DNA of 8,434 bases from an uncultured Collinsella sp. (lineage in GTDB: Bacteria; Actinomycetota; Coriobacteriia; Coriobacteriales; Coriobacteriaceae): contig URNC01000089.1 in NCBI GenBank assembly GCA_900549065.1, positions 1-8,434 of the forward strand, read 5' to 3'. The position numbers and the translations under genes were made by a program. The stretch's first letter is position 1. The number at the start of each line of letters is the position of its first letter. Below the pieces are notes generated by a model. The model was not told the origin of the DNA and ran no database searches. It was given only the letters and a program-made list of their open reading frames with translations. Shown one piece after another: positions 1-5,967 of the stretch.

Positions 1-16
1 TGTGTATAAGAGACAG
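1..16. other. Nextera transposase adapter remnant (left edge)
   Basis: The first 16 bases (TGTGTATAAGAGACAG) are the 3' part of the 19-base Tn5 mosaic end used in Nextera libraries. The reverse complement of the same sequence occurs at the other edge of the window. This is library adapter left in the assembly, not genomic DNA. Genomic sequence starts at about position 17. Confidence 0.97.
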
Positions 17-297
17 GAGATGATGCTCGTCACGCGCCAGCCGGTGGGCAGCAGTGGCTCGAAAACAGCGGTAAACAGCCTGATCGCGGCCGTGATCACA
101 AAGTAGAAGCCCAAGACGGTCGTTAAGAAGACGAGGGACTTGGCGGGCGCAAACAGCAGTGCGATGCCGGCGACGAGCGCCAAGACGCCCGTGATGGCGT
201 AAATCCAGCGCACGGCCTTGACGGCCTTGCCTGCCATGCTTTTCTCGTCAAATCCAAACTGGCTCGATTTTTGGTCATCATTCTTAAAGATGCCCAT
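17..297 (-). CDS. HdeD/DUF308-like membrane protein, 5' part only
   Basis: An open frame of 93 codons runs from an ATG at 297 to the left edge, where adapter sequence cuts it. A good Shine-Dalgarno (AAAGGAG) lies about 5 bases upstream of the ATG. The protein has a hydrophilic N-terminus of about 30 residues, a first membrane segment at about 31-51 (WIYAITGVLALVAGIALLF), and a second at about 54-74 ending in ITAAIRLF. A GWR motif at 86-88 begins what is probably the next repeat unit. This Gly-rich helical hairpin pattern is typical of the DUF308 repeat in HdeD-family inner-membrane proteins, which usually have about six helices and around 190 residues. HdeD of Escherichia coli is linked to acid resistance, but the role in other lineages is unknown. 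More than half of the protein is probably missing. The gene is divergent from the nitroreductase gene. Confidence 0.75.
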
Positions 298-332
298 AAT
301 GTCTCCTTTCCGTGCGGCGTAAGCCTTGATCG

Positions 333-365
333 TTACGACCAGTATCGCCTAAAGGCGCTGACGTA
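333..365. promoter_or_regulatory. Imperfect inverted repeat between divergent genes
   Basis: Between the HdeD-like gene and the nitroreductase gene there is a nested inverted repeat. A perfect inner pair CGCCT-AA-AGGCG lies at 346-357, with CAG (340-342) and CTG (358-360) outside it, and TACG/CGTA outermost. It sits about 36-68 bases upstream of the HdeD-like start, a plausible operator or leader hairpin position. No convincing -35/-10 pair could be assigned for either gene. The remaining bases of 298-532 show no coding sequence. Function is inferred from position only. Confidence 0.3.
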
Positions 366-532
366 TGGGTCGGGGAGGGCGAAACGTAACCCAAAGGCCC
401 CGAATTGTTTCCGTTGTTCCCCACGTCGCGATTTTCTATTCAACAGGTGTAGAACATTGCGGCCCTGTTCGTTATTGCCTACGTTTTAGGTTAGATTTTC
501 CTAAGAACAATTGCCCGAAATTGGGGGTCCCT

Positions 533-1204
533 ATGAACGAAACAGTTCCCGCGGCGCCGTCTAGCGCGGAGTCGATGGCAAAGCAAGGTTGCGAAAAGCT
601 CGGCCTGGACACGTTTGACGCGCTGGTCCGCCGCGCCCGTACGTGCCGTCGCTTTGACGAGTCCATGCGCGTGCCGCGCGAGTTTTTGCTCGAGCTGGCG
701 GAACTGGCGCACCTGGCTCCCTGCGGCGCCAATGCTCAGCGTCTGCGTTTTCATGTGGTAAGCGGTTCCGAGGACTGCGCTCGCGTGTTTGACGAGCTTG
801 CATGGGCCGGCGCGCTTAAGGACTGGTCGGGTCCTGCCGAGGGCGAGCGCCCGACCGGCTACATCGCGATTCTTGCCGAGCGCGCCGTTCCGGGCAAGCC
901 CGCCGCTCCTATTACCGAGGTCGACACGGGCATTGCCGCGCAGACGATGATGCTCGCCGCCCGCAGCGCCACGCCCGAGGTGGCTGCCTGCATGTTCAAG
1001 GCCTTTACGCCCCACGCGATCGATGCCATGGGGCTCGATAGCGACAAGTATGAGCTCAAGCTGATCATGGCGTTTGGCGTTCCGGCCGAGACGCAGGTGA
1101 TTGATGCGATCGATTCCAACCCCGACGGCTCAATTAATTACTGGCGCGACGAGGCGCAGGTGCACCACGTACCCAAGCGCCCGCTTGCCGACGTACTGGT
1201 GTAG
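533..1204 (+). CDS. Nitroreductase family protein (FMN-dependent oxidoreductase)
   Basis: The protein has 223 residues and is probably a cytoplasmic flavoprotein that reduces a nitro, quinone or similar substrate with NAD(P)H; the substrate cannot be told from sequence. The N-terminal signature is clear: an arginine-rich FMN phosphate-binding stretch RRARTCRRFDES (33-44), followed by a helix and LAPCGANAQRLRF (61-73), which matches the family's AP-S-x-x-N-x-Q pattern. D131-T-G-I-A-A-Q-T (131-138) corresponds to the middle helix near the flavin. The C-terminus (NYWRDEAQVHHVPKRPL, 202-218) is typical of a short nitroreductase subgroup. The start at ATG 533 follows a G-run (523-527) at suitable spacing. 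The frame is open further upstream to 365, but that extension lacks family similarity. ATG 575 is a less likely alternative start. It seems to be transcribed alone. Confidence 0.87.
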   Translation: MNETVPAAPSSAESMAKQGCEKLGLDTFDALVRRARTCRRFDESMRVPREFLLELAELAHLAPCGANAQRLRFHVVSGSEDCARVFDELAWAGALKDWSGPAEGERPTGYIAILAERAVPGKPAAPITEVDTGIAAQTMMLAARSATPEVAACMFKAFTPHAIDAMGLDSDKYELKLIMAFGVPAETQVIDAIDSNPDGSINYWRDEAQVHHVPKRPLADVLV

Positions 1205-1236
1205 CTGAGCGTCACCGCGGTGTGATCCGGCGGTAA

Positions 1237-1271
1237 ACCACCACAAAGGTACCTGTCCCCTTTGCGGTGGT
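1237..1271. repeat. REP-like palindromic hairpin (intergenic)
   Basis: Two 13-base arms, ACCACCACAAAGG (1237-1249) and CCTTTGCGGTGGT (1259-1271), are complementary with a single mismatch (A1243 against C1265, which is a wobble pair on the opposite strand). The loop is 9 bases. The core GGTACCTGTCCCC is the sort of sequence that recurs as dispersed intergenic palindromes in many bacterial genomes, sometimes beside REP-associated tyrosine transposases; this family assignment is from memory. A separate perfect 10-base palindrome, CACCGCGGTG, lies just upstream at 1213-1222. The hairpin ends only a few bases before the ribosome binding site of the next gene and has no T tract, so it is not a standard terminator. 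Confidence 0.6.
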
Positions 1272-1286
1272 GCGAGGGGAGGACGT

Positions 1287-1829
1287 GTGGCAGATTTGTA
1301 TTTGGTGCGGCATGGGCAGACTGAGCTCAATGTGCAGAACATTTTGCAGGGTGGGCACGATTCGCCGCTTACGGCGCGCGGGCGCGAGCAGGCGCTGGCG
1401 ACGCGCGCGGCGTTTGAGGCGCGTGGCGTGACCTTTGACCGTGTGTATTCCTCGCCGTTGGGCCGGGCGCGGCATACGGCTGAGCTAATTGCTGGTGAGG
1501 GCCGCTCGATAGAGCTGGTCGATGACCTGCGCGAGTGGCATTTGGGCTCGCTGGAGGGTACATCAAATCGCGAGATGCCGCCGCAGCCCTGGGGCGATTA
1601 TCCGGTGGCCTTTGGTGGTGAGTCTGAAGGCGAGCTCCAGTCGCGCATGGTCGCGGCGCTGTCCCACATCATGGCCAGGCCGCAGCACGACTGTGTGCTG
1701 GCAGTCTCCCACGGCTCTTCCTGCCAGGAGTTTCTTGAGTATGTGACTGGCGGGGGAGAGCTACCCGACAACGGTGCCGTGCTTCATTTTGGCTATTGCG
1801 ACGGTGCGTTTTCGCTCCTTGATTGGTAA
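1287..1829 (+). CDS. Histidine phosphatase superfamily protein (phosphoglycerate mutase-like), copy 1
   Basis: The protein has 180 residues and is a cytoplasmic phosphatase or mutase of the histidine phosphatase superfamily. The catalytic set is complete: RHG with nucleophile H9 (LVRHGQT, 6-12), R60 in YSSPLGRARHTAE, acid/base E83 in LREWHLG, and the second histidine H142 in LAVSHGS. The substrate is not defined; alternatives include phosphoserine, phosphoglycerate or a sugar or nucleotide phosphate. The start is GTG at 1287, preceded by a strong GGAGG four bases away. The next gene, a paralogue, begins 17 bases after this stop, so the two form an operon. Shared features include the PW-x-D-x-x-x-x-FGGE block and the RP-x-H-x-CVLAVSHGS block, pointing to a tandem duplication. 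It lacks the C-terminal tail found in copy 2. Confidence 0.9.
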   Translation: MADLYLVRHGQTELNVQNILQGGHDSPLTARGREQALATRAAFEARGVTFDRVYSSPLGRARHTAELIAGEGRSIELVDDLREWHLGSLEGTSNREMPPQPWGDYPVAFGGESEGELQSRMVAALSHIMARPQHDCVLAVSHGSSCQEFLEYVTGGGELPDNGAVLHFGYCDGAFSLLDW

Positions 1830-1846
1830 CGAACGAAAGGACCCCT

Positions 1847-2482
1847 ATGAATAAAGACCTGTATCTGGTTCGTCATGGGCAGACAATATTCAACCTTAAG
1901 CGCATTATTCAGGGTTGGAGTGACTCGCCGCTCACGCAGCTGGGATGCGACCAGGCGGCACGTGCCGGCATGTTCTTACGTGCGCGCGGCATTGAACCCG
2001 ATCATGCCTACACCTCCACACTTCATCGCACCGAGCAGACTATCGCCAACCTGTGGCCGGGCTTGGCGTACGAGCGCCTGGACGGTCTGCGTGAGTGGTT
2101 CTTTGGCGACTTTGAGGCCGAGCGCGTGATGCTTATGCCCGAGCGGCCGTGGCGAGATTTCTATCGTCAGTTTGGCGGCGAGGGCCAGATGCAGGTGCGC
2201 GAGCGCATGGCGGCGACGATAACCGATCTTATGCGACGTCCGGACCACGAGTGCGTGCTCGCGGTGAGCCACGGCTCGGCTATCAAGGAGTTTTTGGACC
2301 ACGTGCGGGGCGCGGCGGCCGACGAGCGCGAACGCGTGCCGGGCAACTGCTCAGTGCTGCAGTTTGCGTTTGACGATGCGGCCGATACGTTTGAACTGGT
2401 CGAAGTCTTTACGCAGGAAGACTACGCGCGCGAGCTGGGGCTTGAACCGCTCGTGGCTACTGCGGGTCCGCAGCGCGGATAA
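1847..2482 (+). CDS. Histidine phosphatase superfamily protein (phosphoglycerate mutase-like), copy 2
   Basis: The protein has 211 residues and is paralogous to the upstream gene. Catalytic residues are intact: H10 in LVRHGQT, R61 in TSTLHRTEQT, E83 in LREWFFGDFE, and H142 in VSHGS. Relative to copy 1 it has an insertion (AADERERVPGN, 157-167) before the last strand and a C-terminal extension of roughly 25 residues. ATG 1847 was chosen because AAAGGA lies five bases upstream and LYLVRHG follows at the same spacing as in copy 1; the frame is open a few codons further upstream, into the end of copy 1. It is transcribed with copy 1 and ends before a strong terminator at 2532-2564. The physiological substrate is unknown. 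Because serC and serA lie nearby without serB, phosphoserine is a possibility worth testing, but this is inference. Confidence 0.9.
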   Translation: MNKDLYLVRHGQTIFNLKRIIQGWSDSPLTQLGCDQAARAGMFLRARGIEPDHAYTSTLHRTEQTIANLWPGLAYERLDGLREWFFGDFEAERVMLMPERPWRDFYRQFGGEGQMQVRERMAATITDLMRRPDHECVLAVSHGSAIKEFLDHVRGAAADERERVPGNCSVLQFAFDDAADTFELVEVFTQEDYARELGLEPLVATAGPQRG

Positions 2483-2531
2483 CGCGAGCGCGGCGGCACG
2501 GGTCGTCGGCATAACTTCTCGACGCAAAAGG

Positions 2532-2564
2532 GGCGGAGATGCATGTACCTGCTGCATCTCCGCC
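2532..2564. terminator. Bidirectional intrinsic terminator between convergent genes
   Basis: There is a perfect 12-bp stem, GGCGGAGATGCA (2532-2543) pairing with TGCATCTCCGCC (2553-2564), with a 9-base loop. On the plus strand it is followed by TCCTGTTTGTT. On the minus strand the reverse complement of CAAAAGG (2525-2531) gives a CCTTTTG tail. It lies between the stop of the second histidine phosphatase (2482) and the stop of the DUF1015-like gene (2612) on the opposite strand. It can serve both transcripts. Confidence 0.88.
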
Positions 2565-2611
2565 TCCTGTTTGTTGGGCTGCCGATTTTTGTGCTGGATG
2601 GTCTGGTCTTG

Positions 2612-3295
2612 CTAGAACCGCGCGACCTGGTGCGTGAGCAGACCCGTCGGAACCTGCGCCGCGCCGCCGCTGACCTGCGCGGCGGGGAAGAGCGCAGCTA
2701 CGGCAAAGTTGAACGGCTCTTTGCCCGTGTAGGTGCCGGCGGCACGTGCATCGTCGGCCAGGAGCTGTGATGCCTCGACTAGTGCGACAGCGTAGGCAGG
2801 GTCGTCGGCCAGTGCCGGCTCCGGCGCCTGGTCGAGCATGGCGCGGATGGCCCCGACGGCGTCCTCGCGCTTGACCTCCCACACGCGGTGCGTAATGCCG
2901 GCGGGGTCGGTGACGGCGTAGAGCGACGCGCCCTCTTTGGCGGCGCCCAGGATGATATCCATGACGGGCGAGGCCTCGTAGGCGAGCGACACGGGGCGCG
3001 GCTGCACCTTGAGCTCGGCGATCGCGCGCGCGGCGGCGGCCACGTCAGCGCTGGCATCGCCCTTGTCGCCTGCAAGTACACTCGTCGGGCAAATCGCCAC
3101 AACACCCGTCACGCGCCCCGGCTCCCCCGAACATTCGTACACGTAATACGCCGCACCCGGGTCCTTGAGCATCAGACCATCGGCAATGGATCCGCGCAGA
3201 GCATCGTTGCCGCTCAGGATGCTGCCCATTGCAGGCAGCGCCTCGAGCACGCGGTCCTGAGCTGGGCGGATGCAGGGAAACGGAAGTGCTTTCAT
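2612..3295 (-). CDS. Shortened DUF1015-like protein
   Basis: The protein has 227 residues and unknown biochemical function. Similarity to the DUF1015 family is recognised by eye in three blocks: an N-terminal IRPAQD (9-14), the middle GASLYAVTDPAGITHRVWEV (122-141), and YTGKEPFNFAVAALFPAAQV (189-208), which matches the family's TG-x-E-P-x-N-Y-x-x-x-x-LFP-x-x-Q-L. Full-length members are about 400 residues. This one lacks the PYDV region, the HE-x-T block and everything after the LFP block. Where the family has YIADGHHR this protein reads ALADDPAYA (161-169), so the signature histidines are gone. The start ATG 3295 has AGGA about six bases upstream. It lies 39 bases after the M20 peptidase stop on the same strand, so they are probably co-transcribed. 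DUF1015 genes often adjoin serC-serA in other bacteria, which supports the call. Confidence 0.68.
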   Translation of the reverse strand: MKALPFPCIRPAQDRVLEALPAMGSILSGNDALRGSIADGLMLKDPGAAYYVYECSGEPGRVTGVVAICPTSVLAGDKGDASADVAAAARAIAELKVQPRPVSLAYEASPVMDIILGAAKEGASLYAVTDPAGITHRVWEVKREDAVGAIRAMLDQAPEPALADDPAYAVALVEASQLLADDARAAGTYTGKEPFNFAVAALFPAAQVSGGAAQVPTGLLTHQVARF

Positions 3296-3334
3296 GGGCG
3301 GTCCTAACGCACGAGTCGGTTTGTTCGCGGCTTA

Positions 3335-4555
3335 TTATGCCCCAACTTGGCCGCTCGCGTCCCAGAGCACGTTATCGGCGAGCGCGATTAGCACCTGCTG
3401 ACAACGAACGATATCGGCGTGGGGCACATATTCGTTGGGCTTGTGCGCGAGCGCGAGCGACCCGGGACCGTAGCTCATGCAATTGCGGTTGCCTGTCTTG
3501 CCGGCGATGACGGCGGTGTCGGTGTAGCCGGTAAAGAAGCCGACGGTCGTGTCCGCGTCCGTCACGTCATCGGCGGCACGCTTGAGCGCTGCTAGAAGGG
3601 GAGAGTTCGGGTCACGCTCGATGGCGGGGCGGTCGCCCGTCACGGTATAGGTGCCGCGGCAACCGGGAACTGCGGCCTCCGCTGCGGCAATGGCCTGCTC
3701 CACCATCCGGACCACGGCCGCGGTGTCGGTCGGCGGGGTCAGGCGCATGTCGACCCAGACCTTGGCATGGTCTGGCACCACATAGGGACGATAGCCGCCC
3801 TCGATCTGCCCAAACGTAATGGTCGAGGGTCCCAACTCACTGTGCGCGGGCAGCGCCGCAAACGCGCGGCGAAGCGAGCATACGGCCTCGGCCATGGCGG
3901 CGACGGCATCCGCGCCCTTCCAGGGCTGGCTCGCATGCGCCGTCACGCCAGCCATTTCAATCTCGAACCACGTACGCCCCTTGTGCGCCACCTGGATCTG
4001 TCCGTCGGTGGGCTCGGTGTCCAGCACCCATTCACGCGAGCCGACCCAGTCAGCATCGATCGCGGCTTCTGAGCCGCGCATAAAATCTTCCTCGTCGACC
4101 GAGCAGATGAGCGAAAAGCCGTGGCGGGGCAGCGCGCCATCCGCCACCACGCGCTCGAGCGTATGGACCAGTGCGGCAATGGCGCAAGCCAGGCCACCTT
4201 TCATGTCGCAGGCGCCGCGGCCATAGAGTTTGTTGTTGCGCACAACCGCCCCGAGCGGCGGCGTGTCCGCGTCCCAGCCATCGCCCAAGGTTACGGTATC
4301 CATATGGCAGATATAGACGAGTCGCGGCTCGTCGCTTTGGCCCGGCACGGTGACCATGAGGTTGTGGCGCCCGGGGAGTACTTCGAGCTCTGCAATTTGC
4401 ACGGCATGGAGCACCGGATGGCTCAGCTGCGCCAACCGTTCCTCAACCAACGCTTTGATATAGCGCTCAATTTCGTCCTCATACGCACCTGGGTCGGAAC
4501 TGTCGATCCGCATGAGTCCTTGCGTAAGCCGCCAAGCAAAATCTGTATCAACCAT
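3335..4555 (-). CDS. M20 family zinc metallopeptidase (ArgE/DapE/carboxypeptidase-like)
   Basis: The protein has 406 residues and is probably a cytoplasmic di-zinc amidohydrolase that removes an acyl group or a terminal amino acid from a small substrate. Metal ligands and catalytic residues are visible: H84 and D86 in CHMDTV, bridging D117 in GRGACDMKGG, general base E155 with E156 in VDEEDF, D179 in LDTEPTD, and last ligand H371 in AHKPNEYVP. The lid/dimerisation domain (about 190-305) holds H207 in TAHASQPW. Family members include N-acetylornithine deacetylase, succinyl-DAP desuccinylase, dipeptidases and carboxypeptidases; sequence alone does not decide between them. The start at ATG 4555 is supported by GAGG five bases upstream and by family length; the frame is open another 49 codons without family similarity. 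Tandem TAA stops follow the last codon. It has its own promoter-like sequence upstream. Confidence 0.88.
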   Translation of the reverse strand: MVDTDFAWRLTQGLMRIDSSDPGAYEDEIERYIKALVEERLAQLSHPVLHAVQIAELEVLPGRHNLMVTVPGQSDEPRLVYICHMDTVTLGDGWDADTPPLGAVVRNNKLYGRGACDMKGGLACAIAALVHTLERVVADGALPRHGFSLICSVDEEDFMRGSEAAIDADWVGSREWVLDTEPTDGQIQVAHKGRTWFEIEMAGVTAHASQPWKGADAVAAMAEAVCSLRRAFAALPAHSELGPSTITFGQIEGGYRPYVVPDHAKVWVDMRLTPPTDTAAVVRMVEQAIAAAEAAVPGCRGTYTVTGDRPAIERDPNSPLLAALKRAADDVTDADTTVGFFTGYTDTAVIAGKTGNRNCMSYGPGSLALAHKPNEYVPHADIVRCQQVLIALADNVLWDASGQVGA

Positions 4556-4581
4556 AGGCACCTCACAGATAGTTAGGTCAA

Positions 4582-4596
4582 CATACAGATTGTATG
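4582..4596 (-). promoter_or_regulatory. Probable promoter -10 box within a palindrome, upstream of M20 peptidase
   Basis: On the minus strand TACAAT (complement of 4589-4594) matches the sigma-70 -10 consensus at five of six positions. It lies about 34 bases before the peptidase ATG. It overlaps a perfect inverted repeat, CATACA-GAT-TGTATG (4582-4596), which could be an operator. No good -35 box is seen at 16-18 bases. The location, after the serA terminator and before the peptidase, fits a separate transcription unit. Confidence 0.45.
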
Positions 4597-4633
4597 CCAA
4601 GAAGCGGCTCGGTGCATTTAATGGAGGGCTCAC

Positions 4634-4670
4634 AAAAACGGGGACGCCTCTCGTGCGAAAGGCGCCCCCG
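4634..4670 (-). terminator. Intrinsic terminator of the serC-serA operon
   Basis: Read on the minus strand, an 11-bp GC-rich stem (arms 4660-4670 and 4639-4649, with one G-U pair at 4665/4644) and a 10-base loop is followed directly by five T residues (4634-4638). It starts about 62 bases after the serA stop. It is a textbook rho-independent terminator. Confidence 0.9.
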
Positions 4671-4732
4671 CGGGCATTCAATGTCAGCGACGGGCAGGCC
4701 ACATGGGGAACTGCCCGTCAGATCAGCCGGCG

Positions 4733-5896
4733 CTATTTGATCACGCGCACGCGATACATCGACGGAATCTGCTTGAGCGCCTCGATGGTGCTGCTGTCCA
4801 GGTGCTCGTCGGTGTCGAACATGGTGTAGGCGTTCTCGCCGGCAGACTCGTTGGTCATACGCTGCACGTTGGCGTTGTCCTTGGCCAGGATGGCCGTGAT
4901 CTGGCCGATCATGTTGGGCACGTTGGCATGCAGGCAGGCAATGCGGCTTGCAGCGCGCGCCTTGCCCATGCTGCAAGCGGGGTAGTTGACGCTGTGTGCG
5001 ATGTTGCCGTTCTCCAGGTAATCCTTGAGCTCGCTGATGGCCATATCGGCGCAGTTGGCCTCGGCCTCGCCGGTGCCGGCGCCCGAGTGTGTGGTGATAA
5101 ACGTATTGGGCATCTTGACGGTCTTGGGCGTGGCAAAGTCGCAGCTAAACCAGCTCAGCTTACCCTCGCGCAGGGCGGCGTCGACGGCGTCCTCGTCAAT
5201 GATGGTCTCGCGTGCGTAGTTGATCAGCACGGCGTCCGGAGCCAGCAGGTTGATCTGCTCGGTGCTGATCATGCCGATGGTGTCGGCCTTGCTGGGCACG
5301 TGCACGGTGAGGTAGTCGCAGCCGCGGCAGAGATCTTCGAGCGTGCCCACGCGCTGCACCTCGCGGCTCAGCACCCACGCGTGCTCGACGGAAATGAACG
5401 GGTCGTAGCCGTAAACGTCCATGCCCAGGTCGACGCAGGCGTTGGCGACCTTGGAACCTACGTTGCCCAGGCCGATGACGCCGATGCGCTTGCCCTTTAG
5501 CTCGCGGCCCACAAAGGCCTTCTTGGCCTTTTCGGCATCGACCTGAATCTCGGGGTCGTCGGCGTTGTCGCGCACCCAGTTCATCGACTGCACCACGCCA
5601 CGGCTCGAAAGCACCAGCATGCCCAGGACGAGCTCCTTGACGGCATTGCTATTGGCGCCGGGGGAGTTAAAGACGACGACGCCCTTCTTGGCGTACTCCT
5701 CGACTGGGATGTTGTTGACGCCGGCGCCGCAGCGGGCGATGGCGCGGATGCCCTCGGGCAGCTCGTAGCCGTGCAGGTCGGTCGAGCGCATCAGAATGGC
5801 GTCGGCCTCTTCGGCGGTGCTCACAAATTCGTACCCCTCGCCAAACTCGACTTTGCCGTCCTTGGTGATGTCGTCGATGGTCTTAATCTTACGCAT
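4733..5896 (-). CDS. serA: D-3-phosphoglycerate dehydrogenase with C-terminal ACT domain
   Basis: The protein has 387 residues and oxidises 3-phosphoglycerate to 3-phosphohydroxypyruvate with NAD+, the first step of L-serine synthesis. RCGAGVNNIPV (55-65) and FNSPGANSNAVKELVLG (76-92) are hallmarks of the short SerA type common in Firmicutes. The NAD-binding fold is marked by GVIGLGNVG (139-147). Catalytic R229 (NYARE) and H270 (TTHSGAG) are present. In place of the usual DVF-x-x-EP that supplies the catalytic Glu, it reads CDFATP (252-257), so that Glu has no obvious counterpart. Residues about 314-387 form an ACT domain (RIACLHANVPNMIGQITAIL), which in this family can bind serine as feedback inhibitor. 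The start has AAGGAG seven bases upstream. It lies 70 bases downstream of serC in the same operon and is followed by a terminator. Confidence 0.93.
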   Translation of the reverse strand: MRKIKTIDDITKDGKVEFGEGYEFVSTAEEADAILMRSTDLHGYELPEGIRAIARCGAGVNNIPVEEYAKKGVVVFNSPGANSNAVKELVLGMLVLSSRGVVQSMNWVRDNADDPEIQVDAEKAKKAFVGRELKGKRIGVIGLGNVGSKVANACVDLGMDVYGYDPFISVEHAWVLSREVQRVGTLEDLCRGCDYLTVHVPSKADTIGMISTEQINLLAPDAVLINYARETIIDEDAVDAALREGKLSWFSCDFATPKTVKMPNTFITTHSGAGTGEAEANCADMAISELKDYLENGNIAHSVNYPACSMGKARAASRIACLHANVPNMIGQITAILAKDNANVQRMTNESAGENAYTMFDTDEHLDSSTIEALKQIPSMYRVRVIK

Positions 5897-5950
5897 GGAA
5901 AAACTCCTTAGCAGGTTTGGTTTAAACAGGTGGTTTGAAGTGGCAGGTCG

Positions 5951-5967
5951 GCCCGCGCGTTGCGGGC
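5951..5967 (-). other. Intercistronic hairpin at serC stop
   Basis: GCCCGC (5951-5956) and GCGGGC (5962-5967) form a 6-bp GC-only stem with a 5-base loop. On the transcribed (minus) strand it begins at the last base of the serC stop codon. No T tract follows, so it is unlikely to be a full terminator. It could stabilise the upstream message or tune serC to serA expression. The 70-base gap between the genes is otherwise non-coding. Confidence 0.4.

Noticed and set aside
365..532. N-terminal extension of the nitroreductase to an ATG at 365
   Set aside because: The extra 56 codons resemble translated intergenic sequence and lack family similarity. The ATG at 533 gives the expected length and a plausible G-rich ribosome binding site.
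1237..1271. Hairpin as a terminator of the nitroreductase gene
   Set aside because: No T tract on the plus strand, and the stem runs almost into the next ribosome binding site. A dispersed palindromic repeat fits better.
2457..2882. Minus-strand 141-codon frame around the terminator and the DUF1015-like gene
   Set aside because: It is Arg/Gly-rich shadow sequence in another frame of the DUF1015-like gene and crosses the terminator stem.
4556..4702. N-terminal extension of the M20 peptidase to 4702
   Set aside because: It would run through the serA terminator and the probable peptidase promoter. GAGG before ATG 4555 supports the shorter form.
4703..5500. Plus-strand frame of 265 codons opposite serA
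   Set aside because: Antisense shadow of serA with low-complexity Val/Gly/Ala/His composition, and no ribosome binding site or family match.
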